Of a DNA stretch of 64,000 nucleotides, positions 13,088-26,494 are shown piece by piece. The stretch's first letter is position 1; each line of letters begins with the position of its first letter. The DNA is from Pterobdella sp. o SKG-2022 (Eukaryota > Annelida > Clitellata > Hirudinida > Piscicolidae), in NCBI GenBank assembly GCA_964035795.1, contig OZ038324.1:3690854-3754853 (forward strand), read 5' to 3'. The notes beneath the pieces were generated by a model, which saw only the letters and a program-made list of their open reading frames with translations, searched no databases and was not told the origin of the DNA. The translations under genes were made by a program, and so were the position numbers.

Positions 13088-15470
13088 CTAATAATCCTTT
13101 CTTTGGTGGAACCTAGGAGGAGTTTTTGGCATGAATCGAGGATCTTCAGGGTAAATATTTTGCGGAGGGTAGAAAAAGTTTTGTGGAGGAAAGGCGGTGT
13201 GTGGGGACCTGAAATTTCCCGCCATTGGACTTCCTCTTCCGGTGGAACGTTGTTTTATTTCGTCCATCTTGTTGCTCAGATCCATCTTCTGTTGCATCGC
13301 CATCCGTAAAAGTGAGTTGAGAGTTTTCTTCTCTTCCTCAGCTTTCACCAAAGTCAACTGTAACTCATCAAGTTGGGTCAGGTACTCGTCACAACGCTGG
13401 GCGAAAGAGGCTCTGAGCGAGGTGAATGTTGCTTTTTCTTCTTTCAAACTCTGAAGTTCTGCGCGGTTTCTTTGAAGTTCAAAAATCATTTGCTGTCTTT
13501 CGCTTTCGAATCTCTGTTTGAGGTTGGCTAAAGCTGTTTCTGCGGTGTTTTTGTTTGACTTCAAAACGCTTCTGAGAGTGGCAATCTGATCTTTTTTGGT
13601 GAGTAACATAGATTTCAACTCAGAATTCTTTTCTTTCAATTCAACCATGCACTCTGTCTGAGGGTCGTTTATTTGTTTCTCTCGTTCAGCTTCAACAATC
13701 CTCTCCATCACTAGAGTCATAGTACCCACTTGGCTTCCTACGAAGTCACACAACTTGCGGCAAGCGATATAAGGAGAATCTTGCACGGGTTGCTCTACAC
13801 TCATCGATACTCGAGACCTTTCAAACTCCAAAAGTTTCTTACTGGGAACCTCAGACCTCACAGAACACATGGAGCAATACAAGTGGGAAAGATCTTTGGA
13901 GAGTTGTCTGAGGAGGTCACAAGTGGTTTGAAGCACGTTCGATAACTCTTTAACCATATCGGACTTGTCCTCCACTTCAGCCTCCAGTCGACGAATGACA
14001 ATATCTACATCAGGGTGGTTGGCGGTAGATGCGTTGGTGGTTTTTGTGTGTTCTATTTCTTTCTTAAGAGAGTGGATGTGTGTTATGGCACTTTGGTAAG
14101 ATGTATAATCCTTAATAAGCTTCTTCAAATCATCAGAACATTCCGCAAAGCCTGTGTACGTTTTGTTCAGATTCTCCAAAGTTATTTCTAAATCACTGAC
14201 TTTCTTAATGCTTTCATCTTTCAAAGATTCCATGTTCTTTGTAGACTCCTCCAAAGACTTTTCTAATATTTCTTTTTCTTTTTCAATTTTTTCGATTGTT
14301 TCTTCAAGCTTTCTTATCTCAGTAACATGTATTTCCGAGAATAAATCCCCCATCAAAGCATTCTCTCCAGCTTTTTCCTGTCTGCTAAACTCATTCACTT
14401 GAGATGTGGCTATTTCTGTTTCGATCTTTTTTAAAGCGGGATTATCATTTTCTTCATTGTACATATCTTCGTCATATTTATCGTCGGATTCCTTGAAGCT
14501 TTTGAGACCAAGAGAGGCTAAAGCTTGAAGTGCATTGACAGAATCAGAAGATATCCTTTGATCTAGTTCTTTTTTTAAATGACTCTTTTCTTCTCGTTCC
14601 TTCTGCAATAATTCAAATGCTTCTGACAAGTTTTTTTCCCCAATGTTTTTGAGTTTGTCAAGAGCTTCAACTTCATGGTTGAGCTCATCAACAGCCTCAG
14701 TCAGTTGTTTATTCTCATACTTTATCGATTCATAATCAACTTGAGCTTGCTTCAATTGCATGATTTGTTTTTGTAGAAATACATTTTCTTCTTCCAAATC
14801 TGCAAAATCCGAAGCCAATTGAGATTCTTTCATTTTTATATCTCTCAAGTCATTTCTTAAAGATGTTTTAATCATTTCAAGATCTTCTATCTTTGATGTC
14901 AATTCTTGTATTTTAACTTGAGCTTTGTCATAATCATTTTCCAACTGTTGATTTGATTGTTGAGATGCTTTAAGATCAGAAACACTTTTATCTAAAGAGG
15001 CCCTCAAAGCTTCTTCATCTTGGAGCATGCCTTCTTCGTGTGTTAAGCCCATCTCATTGGCCTTCCTTAGTGAGCCTTGCAGTTGAGTAAGAGTCTGTGA
15101 TGTTTGAATAAAAGATCAATTATTTCAATGATTGAATAAATATAAATTTGAAAAAATGGAAAAATCATAATTAAAAATAAAAATTTTATATAAAAATTTA
15201 TTATTAAAAATTCATAAAAAACTGTTAAAAAATGTTGGAACATAATAAAATAACTGCTAATTTACATTAACTCACATCTTTTGTAAGTTTTAGTTCAAGT
15301 TGTGTAGCTTCGAGTTGATTTTCAATTTGTTCAGCATGTAATTGCAAGTTATGCTTTTCTTCCAAAACAACCAAGCCATATTCAGCAGCTTTTTCCCTGT
15401 CTTTCACTGCAAGATCCAACTCATTTTTCAAGCTTTCTATCTCCTTTTGCAGGATTTCTTCTTCACTCAT
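13088..15470 (-). CDS. BICD: Bicaudal-D family dynein cargo adaptor
   Basis: Two coding exons: 15276-15470 (starts MSEEEI) and 13088-15094, joined in phase 0 (GAT|GTGAGT donor, CACAG|ACT acceptor), giving 733 residues. The first exon carries AAEYGLVVLEEKHNLQ, the hallmark N-terminal BICD coiled coil that contacts dynein/dynactin. The C-terminal segment around residues 625-690 (FAQRCDEYLTQLDELQ then EEEKKTLNSLLRMAMQQK) is the family's highly conserved third coiled coil, which binds Rab6 and other cargo. Between them is further coiled coil plus a charged linker; the last 40 residues are Pro/Phe-rich and unconserved. BICD proteins link cytoplasmic dynein to vesicles, mRNPs and nuclei. The length is close to family members (about 780-975). 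The gene lies head-to-head with LSM3, 378 bp from start codon to start codon. I am sure of the family; vertebrate BICD1/BICD2 assignment does not apply. Confidence 0.95.
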
Positions 15471-15848
15471 TTTATTTAAGGCTAAATTAATGTATAATTG
15501 TTACTAAGTTTTATAAGCAGTTACTAAAAATTGAAAAAAATTTAATTAAATAATTAAAATAATCATCGAAAATAAAATTTTGTTATTTGATGAATCATGG
15601 AAGAGTAACAGATGTGCAGACTTTTATTTTGGTACAAATCATTGATTTTTCAGGTATTCAAGCAATGAACTTAAATTTTTTTTATTCAACATAGATTATT
15701 TAAATAAGAATTTTTTTAAACAAACTTTGGAATTTTTTTGTTTAATGATTAGAAAGCAAATGTTTTGGTAGGTATAAAACAAAAAGTATATAACACAGTG
15801 TTTACTTTTCTTTGCTTTTGTTTTTTCAATCAGTCTCGATTTTTGAAA
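15471..15848. promoter_or_regulatory. Divergent BICD/LSM3 intergenic region
   Basis: The 378 bp between the two start codons must hold both 5' UTRs and probably a shared promoter. It is AT-rich. I see no TATA box that I would trust and no CRE or E-box. Confidence 0.5.
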
Positions 15849-16451
15849 ATGACAGAGGAAGTTCAAGAGGTAAGGAAAGTCAATTTTTTTTCCATCATTT
15901 GCACTTATTTTTATTTTAAAACATATTTTCAAGTTTTTTTAGACTTATACTTATGCATCTCATCCCAAAGACTTCAGTCGTAAATACTGTTGAAGAACCC
16001 CTGGACTTAATAAGACTGAGTTTGGATGAGAAAGTTTATGTGAAAATGAGATATGAGCGAGAGTTGAAGGGGAGATTACATGTAAATAATTATTTCTTTA
16101 CATCTTAATTACTATCAATATTTTTGAGTTTAAATTTTCTACTTATTTGAGTTAATTGTTTTAACATTTATAACTACTCAATTAGGCTTATGATCAGCAT
16201 TTGAATATGATTTTGAGTGATGTGGAGGAAACAATCACAACTGTAGTCATTGACGAAGAAACTTATGAAGAAATATACAAAGTTTGATTTTTTATACTCA
16301 AAATTTCATCTCATATTTTTTAAATGGTTTTTTAAATTAATTTTAAGCACTTTTTTTTTTTAATTGTCAGGCTACAAAAAGAAATATTGCCATGTTGTTT
16401 GTGAGGGGAGATGGAGTAATCCTTGTTTCACCACCTATGAGATCCACATAA
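15849..16451 (+). CDS. LSM3: U6 snRNA-associated Sm-like protein LSm3
   Basis: Four exons: 15849-15869, 15971-16081, 16186-16281, 16371-16451; 102 residues, the normal LSm3 length. The product contains [20 protein letters not shown] (Sm1 motif), [15 protein letters not shown] and, at the end, [18 protein letters not shown] (Sm2 motif), nearly identical to animal LSm3. LSm3 is a subunit of the LSm2-8 ring on U6 snRNA in the nucleus and the LSm1-7 ring in cytoplasmic mRNA decay. The second exon uses an acceptor after CCCAAAG. A better-looking TTTTTTTTAG lies 28 bp upstream, but using it would break the frame; RNA would settle this. Introns are 89-104 bp. The 3' end faces the MISP-like gene, whose stop is at 16690. 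Confidence 0.97.
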
Positions 16452-16689
16452 TTAACTATTGATTTTTATTAAATAACTGTTTCATTTTTAGCTCAAAATA
16501 TCAAGTTTAAAATCAAATGTTTAGAAATACTAATAGTGAAATTGAAATGTAGAAGAGTAAAAAATCAATTGAAGTATTATCTTTGTTACAAATGTGATCA
16601 AGGATATCAAAGATTTTAAGTAAGCTGAATGAAACTAGTCTGATCAAAGTGTTTATTTTGATTTGGAATGAGTAGTGAAAAACTCGACA

Positions 16690-18066
16690 TTAAGGCAAAA
16701 TAGCACCGTCGTGTTGTAATCTTTGTTGCCTGAAAGAAAGATAAAGTTACATTTTGTATTTCAGCTTATGAAGTCTAATGAATTACCTAAGTTGTTCTTC
16801 TCTTTGAAGGCATTCTTCGATCTCTTCCTCCATTCGAGTCTCCATTATACGGTCCTGGTTTATGGATTTTTTATTGCGAAGAACGTTTTTATAATAATTT
16901 GAATTGTTTTTAAGTTTTGTTCCATTTTGGTGGTTCATATTTTCTCTTGTGTCAAAATATTTTATCTTTTGAGAATGCGAATTATTTTGAGGTTTATCTT
17001 CATTTGTTCTTTCTTTCATTGAATTTTGCATTTCTTGTTTATTACTTTTTAAATTTAGCTCTCTTTGCTTGTCTTTTAATATTTCGTTTCTCAATCGATT
17101 CGTAGCAAACAGTTGTGAGTTTTTTACTTGATTTGTAGGGCCATCAACCTGCTCAGAATAAGAAAGATTTTTGTTTTTTGACAGAGTAGAGATAGTCACT
17201 TTTTGAGGATCATCGTGGACTTTTAAAAGATAGCCCTTAGCTCGTCGTAACGAACCTTCTCTCTGCCTTGCCAACCTCACCTCCCGTTCCAACAAACTCT
17301 CTTCTTGCGGTTCAAATGTTTTCTTCTCCACTTCTTCTAAAGGCATTACTCTCTGGTGAAAATTTAAAAATTTGTTATTCCGAATTAAAATAAGTAAATA
17401 AAAGTATAGGTAAAACGTTTTATATATATTATGATTTCAAACTACCTTTTTGAACAGTTTGTTTTCAAAGAGAGCTTTATTTTTGCATGGCGCTTCGGGA
17501 GAAGTGAGTCTACTGTTTTCCAAGGTTAAGTAGCCACTGCTGTATGAAACTTCCGTGACGGTTGAAGACATGGGCGAATAATCAGTTTCTTTTTTTGATG
17601 CCCTCTTCAAATTTCCAAGCGTTGAAGAATCTTCTAAATATTTTGGTTTCTCTAGAGCAATGTTTAAGTTACGCATCAGTGCTACTTCTTTCTCTCTTTC
17701 AAGTTGTTCCTTCACTTCTTTTTCAATGATGCTTTCATATAAACCTTCATCTGCAATGTTTTCCTTGAGTTTATTATCTTTTTGATTAGTTTGTAGAAGG
17801 TAGTTGTTTTTTGAAGAAATAGGTGAAAAATTTTGCGTGGTAGTATAATCTTTATGACTTGAGTTGATGTTGTGTTTGTTGTTTCCACGTGTTGTTATAT
17901 TAAAAATTTTTTCATGAGTTTTATAACTGTTTTTAAAATCTTCTTCATTTTTAATATCAACTTTTTTGTATTCGTTAGTTACAAGATCTCTATTGTGTAT
18001 GGCTTTATTGCCATTTTCAATCGTTTGAACAACAGGTTTAAAATGTGGGATCTTGTAAATTGGCAT
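16690..18066 (-). CDS. MISP / AKAP2 C-terminal-like protein
   Basis: Three exons: 17446-18066, 16787-17352 and 16690-16729 (phases 0 and 2 match), 408 residues. Three copies of the same charged helical signature are present: ESIIEKEVKEQLEREKEVAL near residue 112, ESLLEREVRLARQREGSLRR near 225, and METRMEEEIEECLQREEQLR running across the last intron into RQQRL near the end. This E(I/V)xxxxxREexLR pattern is characteristic of the C-terminal domain shared by MISP and PALM2-AKAP2, proteins that bind and bundle cortical actin (MISP also orients the spindle). The rest is Asn/Lys/Ser-rich and looks disordered. The tiny last exon completing the third motif strongly supports the model. The family call is by motif; actin binding is inferred. 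Confidence 0.72.
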
Positions 18067-18794
18067 TTCAACATTTAGTTAAACAAGTTTTTTGCTTTGT
18101 TAAATATATATTTTAAAGTTTTTACATTAAAAAGCCCATAACTCACTATGAAACGTTGGAATAAAATATAAACGAATCAAAACTGATAAATATTCATGAA
18201 ACCAAGACTACAAGAAATGTATTATGTAGAAGAAAAAACAGGAAATCTATTTCAACGAAACACTTTCATTATCTTAGACGATGAACAAGATCAACCTAGA
18301 TCATGCATTGTATATGATAATTCGCTACTAATCTATATTGCAAGAGTTTAATCAATAATCTGAGTATATGTAACAGTTTTGCTTGTCATGTGAGGCGAAT
18401 ATTTTAATCAAAAATATTCAATTATCACAATCGTTCGATTTTTATATTTTTAAGCAGGTGTGACATAAAAAAGTTCTGCACAGAAAAACGATAAAATGCT
18501 GCACAGTATGCACAGTGGCTGGTACAGGTGAGCGTACCTGTAGTGTTACGAAACATCACCTTTGATTACTCACGCAATTCTTTCGAAAGGATTCAAATGC
18601 TATTGTGGATTTAAAAATACTGCAAATTAGCATACTCAACTGAACGTTAAAATAAATTTGTGGTTTAAAGATTTTAAACAATATGAAAGAATTTTATATT
18701 TATTTGATATCAAAATGGAAAGATTAACTAATAATAATGATAATAAAACTTTGTAAACCTCCATTAATTATGAACTTGATTATGAGATATATAA
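18067..18794. other. Intergenic region between MISP-like gene and PSMA7
   Basis: Upstream region of the MISP-like gene and 3' flank of PSMA7. AT-rich, with no further gene recognised. Confidence 0.5.
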
Positions 18795-21349
<2,555 letters not shown>

Positions 21350-24300
21350 ATGACATCAAAAAATATTTTTTACAATGAAGTAAATGACGACGACGACGAC
21401 GAAAGTATTGAATTTAGCAAAAAGATGCATGTGCAGAACGTTTCAAGCAGTGATGATGAATTGGATACCACTCCAAGAGATGTTGAGCCTGTGTCTTCGG
21501 CAGAAAAGGTGACCATTTTACTCATAGCATAATGGAAAAATAAACTTTAAAATATAAATATTGTTATCATTTTTCAGCATTTTCCAATTCTTCCTTCCGT
21601 GCCTGATGTTACTTATATTTTTGAAGATTCTTTTTCTGAAAGCCGCCCAGTAAGCAATGCCATAAAAGCTTCTAACAGAGAACAATTCAGTATTTCACAA
21701 CAATCTGATTTGATGCAAAACAATTATCAACAATATAGATTCGGAAATAAAAGTATTTCACCAAATTTTTTTCCACAAAACCAGCAATTTTTGTTTCAAG
21801 AAAATAAATTTTCAACTAACCAACTACCTTACAAATATGTAACAGATTTCAACAGAGGTATTAATAGTAAAAATGTTATCGATATAGATGAGCAACAATT
21901 TTTGAGGCCTTTTCAACATTTATCTCAACAAACAAAATCAAAGTATCAATACTTAGTTCAAAATTTTCAAAAAGAATCAGTTAAAGAACAATTTCAACAT
22001 CTTAAACAACACCCACCACATTTTAAACAACAATTTCAACAACTCACTTCACTTAACCCACCTCCAATTGAACAAATACAACAACATTCCATCAAATCTA
22101 TTCTCAAAAATTCAACTAATAAGCATAAAAGCTTTAGAACTAATATAAATAATGATAATAATAATAATATTGAGAATGAGAAAAACATAAATGAAAAAAC
22201 TGAAGACAAAAACTTTTCATCTAAAAATATACATGCTAAACTTAATAGTCAAAATACAAATTTTATCGAAAAAAATAAAAAAATTATTTCTAAAAATAAA
22301 AAATCTATGGTCAGTCATCCTCATACTATTGCTAATAATAATAATAACAATAATAATAGTCATAATAATAAAATTAATAATAATATCAACAAAAACAATA
22401 ATATAAATAAGAATACTTATGATTTAGTTGAATCAACTTCTTTAAAAGATGTTCAATACAATTCAGACCTAAAGAATAATGATAATGAGGCTACTAACAA
22501 TGCTATCCAAAACATTAATGAGAAAAATGCTAATAAAATTAATAATGATAGTAAAACTCAAGATGAGCAAAATGGGTCAAACAACCAACCAATCACAAGT
22601 GCTTATGAAGCTAAAAATAACACTGAATTTGTTATATCAAATAGAATGGCTATAAATAATAATAATGAACTCAGCATGGATTATCATAATAATAACAATA
22701 ATGGTTTTATAAATATAAATAATAACTTAAATAGTAATAATACCGATAAAAACAACAATAATAATGATGCTATAAATGATGATGTCAGAAAAGTTGATTT
22801 TCAAGAAAATCAAGCTTTCACTTCTAAAAATTCTGATACAACTGAGAAAAATAAAAAAAATAAGGATGATGTGAGTGAAAAAGAAAAAAGCACCCATGAA
22901 ATGTTTCCTTTTCAAATGATATCAAAGACTCAGGGACAAAATTCATTAATAAATCGACAAAATAAATTTTCAAATCAACAAAAAGAAATAGTGGATCAAC
23001 AACCACAACAAAAAATCTCACCCCAACAACAACAAAAACAAACTTCTCCACAATCACATCAACCAACTTTCCAACAACAACCACAACATTCCCCTTTTCT
23101 TTACCATCAAATCCCACTCCAATCACATCAAATTTCAAATCAAAATTTTTTCTCATCTCAGCAATGTTTCCAACCTTACTCACAAAACTTTCTGCATCAT
23201 TTTCCTCAAAATTCTTTTCATCATAATTATCAACAACAACCACCATTCCAGCAACATCCAACACAACAACAAAACCATCAACTTTTACAACAACATCAAG
23301 TTTCACCAATAGACATTTACAAACTCCTAATAGACCAACAGAATGAACTCAAACTTTTAAGACAAGAACTAGCTGTCTTGAAAGAAGAAAAAAACTCAAA
23401 CCATCACCAAACTGCCTCCAACTCTCATTCCTCAAGCACTAATAATAATTATTCCGCAAACAGCAATAATAATAATAATAATAATAATAATGAAAGTATA
23501 AAACACCAAACAAAAACACATAATACTGATACAAAAAACACTACAATAGAGAATATAGATACAGCGCCTCAACTGCACACATGCACACATCCATCTAGAT
23601 CATCCCTACCATTGGACCTACACCCCACCCACCATCCTGCATCTTCATACGGTATTCAGTTGTGGTGTTGTGTTTGCAAAGCTATCTTATGTGTATTGTG
23701 TTATCCGTCCAATACAGTTGAATTAGGAATGGGTTTAAGTGGCATAAGCTTAAAGGATACAGTAGCATAATATAACCAGAAAATATAACTTTGAATTTTT
23801 AAAAACCTTTATTGAGAAAAAAAGCTATATATATTGGCCTGAATAGCTCAATTAGTATAGCTTTAGGTTAATTATCTAAAATTACTGGTTTGATCCTAAC
23901 AATTAGCATCTGTTCCACAGTGTGATTTTGTGTCTCACCCCATAACAAAGAGACTGTAGAAATGATAAAAAATGAAGCAAATAATTTGCAATAAGCTAAG
24001 CCTTATCTCAAAACGTTAATATTTTTAATAATATATATATTTTTGTTATTAATTTTGTTTCACTTGATCATCACAGGTAGGAACAGCTTTGACTCTCGTA
24101 TTGAGCCAAATAGACTTTTACAAAACCTCACAGAACCAAATCCAAACAAACCTTATAATGAAAACAGCAAGAACAACATGAATAAAAACATGCAAAATAA
24201 TGAAAATAACAACAATAAAAACAATGACAACATTATGAACTTGAATGAAAAAAAGTCTTCCTTCACAGACATACAACTATCAGCCCCTCTAGAGAATTCT

Positions 24301-26300
24301 ATCACTCTGCCTCCTTCACCCACCCTCCACAACCTTCCCGAGTTCACTCAACTGTCCACCTATCCTAAGTAAGAGGCTAATTATTTCATCATCATCGTTT
24401 AGCGTCTCTTTTCATGCTAGTATTGATTAGTTATTGTTGTTGATTGTTGCCAGATTTAATACCTTATAGTGTTTTTTTAGTGTTTAGATTTGGTTTTTTA
24501 GAGATATAGTCTTTTAATAGTGATTTTTAGAAATTGACTTCAAAGTTTATTGAGAAACTTTGAATATATATAAATGATAGTTAATTTTTCGGCCATTTTA
24601 GCTCAGCTGGTAGAGCATTAGACTAGTTATGTAAAGTAACTTGGCTCAATCCTGTGCAGGCCAACAATTATATACGCAAGGAGTAGCGCTCTGTGAAACA
24701 TCTGTTGAGCTAACGAAACCCCATTATGGGGCGACTGAAAGTCCATCTTAAAAACAAAAGCTCAGCTGGTAGAGCATTAGACTAATTATCCAAAGTTACC
24801 GGGTTCAATCTCGTGTGGGTTGAAAATTAGGACCTGTTCCACAGTGTGTTTTTGCTACTTTTTGTTTGATCTATAAAGAAAGAGTTTTATAAACAACGTT
24901 CTGGATTACATACATTGAATCGAGTGTTGATAACATTTAATTTAATAGTATAACCTAGAAAGTTAATTTTATAGATTCATGTCCAACTCCACTGGTATGG
25001 GCTTCAAACGAAAGTCATCTTTGAAACAAAATCTCATTAAATATAGTTTATATTAACTTTTTAAAATAAAACTTTCAAAGTGAGTTGACTGACGCTAGAG
25101 AAGAACGAAACTTATATAGCGACAATGATGAGGATGAGTACGAGGAAGAAGTCAGTGATGACGGGGAGGATGAAGATGTTGAGGAAATCACGAGAAGGCA
25201 GTTGATGGAGATGGGGATTGACCTCGATTTTTTCAAAAATTCAACGTATTATAATAAATTTCTACTTTTTACTGCACATATCCATAAATATTTTATTTTT
25301 ATTTAAGAAAAATTTATTATTTCTCTAGTTATCTATGTGTAAGGAAGTGCTAATTATTTGCATAGTGAAAATATCAAATATGTATTCACTTCAAAATCTT
25401 CATCTATCTATTTACCTATCTATCTATTTATCTATCTACTTATTAATCTCTTCTCCATGATGACAGCTTGTACAACAGCGCTTCAGAACAGAGCATCATC
25501 ATTCCAACCATCAACCACTGCTCTATCCTTCACTCACCCTCCTTCTCTTCTCAGGAAGATCTTGATGCTTTTGATGCCCGTATGCTTTAGAAAAATTTTT
25601 TAGATAAAGATTTTTCTCATTTTGATTTTTTGATTTTTAACTTTTTTTGAAAAATACATGCAAAATTATCCTGTTTAAACTAGTTTTATTAACTATTTTC
25701 AATGAAATTAAATTATATTAAATAATTCATTTTCAGCTTTCATATCACCATGTGCCAGCCAATCAGAAGTGAGTATGCACATGAACAAACACGCTCTCAA
25801 GTACCTTAACGACCAACAACTCACCCAATTGGCCAGAATGTCTAAGTTAGTCTCTAAATATTATGTCGAATTTTAAAATTTATTTATTTATATTTAACTT
25901 TGTGAATCCAATTTTTGAAAGAATTATTTGATGCTTCTAAACATTGAATCATATTATTGCAAGGTCAAAAGCAAAGAACGCCAAAGTGAACGATAAAAAA
26001 TTAAAAAATTCTAATGAAACGAATGACGATAATAAGAAATTGTTTGAGCTGGGCAAGTTTTCATTCGCCAGTCGAAAGTACTTAGAGAAAATTTTAAACG
26101 ACGACAATGCTGTTGATAATGGTGAAGATTTCAATCAACAAAAAAAAGTGAAATCAAATAAATTCAACAAAAATCAAAAGAATTATGAAGGTGTGACAAA
26201 GGGCAGGGTAGTGACCCATGATGATGGTAGCAGCAGCTCGAATGCCTCTCCCAGGTTTCTTGATATCGAACGCTTGAGGGAGCTACCCAAGTTATTATAG
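21350..26300 (+). CDS. STIL: STIL/Ana2-family centriole assembly protein
   Basis: Seven exons: 21350-21508, 21578-23651, 24077-24368, 25081-25245, 25467-25579, 25737-25845, 25964-26300; 1082 residues, with every junction keeping phase. Diagnostic segments occur in STIL order. The central coiled coil (DIYKLLIDQQNELKLLRQEL, in exon 2) oligomerises STIL and binds PLK4. The STAN motif is split over exons 6-7: MNKHALKYLNDQQLTQLARM, then KFSFASRKYLEKIL. The very C-terminus is RFLDIERLRELPKLL. STIL recruits SAS-6 under PLK4 control to start procentrioles. The N-terminal two thirds of exon 2 is an Asn/Gln-rich low-complexity region with polyAsn runs, and I see no counterpart of the folded N-terminal STIL domain; PSMA7 lies only 413 bp upstream. 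Introns 2 and 3 carry SINEs. The family is secure; the start codon is less so. Confidence 0.92.
23837..23960 (+). mobile_element. tRNA-derived SINE copy A (subfamily II)
   Basis: In STIL intron 2. An A-box-like TAGCTCAATTAGTATAGC is followed by a TTAGG...TTATCTAAA anticodon arm, a B-box-like GGTTTGATCC, and a tail containing ATCTGTTCCACAGTGTG that it shares with copy C. Diverged. Confidence 0.65.
24590..24758 (+). mobile_element. tRNA-derived SINE copy B (subfamily I)
   Basis: In STIL intron 3. The tRNA-like head has A-box TAGCTCAGCTGGTAGAGC, and its B-box has degenerated (GGCTCAATCC). The body contains GGAGTAGCGCTCTGTGAA and the hairpin CCCCATTATGGGG, matching copy D at about 31.2 kb. It ends in an A-rich stretch that runs directly into copy C. 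Confidence 0.82.
24759..24860 (+). mobile_element. tRNA-derived SINE copy C (subfamily II)
   Basis: Immediately follows copy B head-to-tail. It starts inside the A-box (AGCTCAGCTGGTAGAGC), keeps a well paired anticodon arm TTAGA-CTAATTA-TCCAA and B-box GGGTTCAATC, then has the tail CCTGTTCCACAGTGTG. The missing 5' end suggests insertion at, or template switching in, the A-rich end of copy B. Confidence 0.72.
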
Positions 26301-26494
26301 CGTTTTTCAAGTATTATTTAGAAAATTTGAATTTGTAGTTTTGTTTTATTAAAATTTCAATTCGTCTTTTTACTTGGAGGTTTTATAATTGCCGATTCAA
26401 TTTTGTTTTGCTTTCGCGCGTTTTTAACTTAAATAAACTTCAGTTTTCAAGATTACAATAAAAACTTCAAAACTCATGCTTACCAACAAAAATT

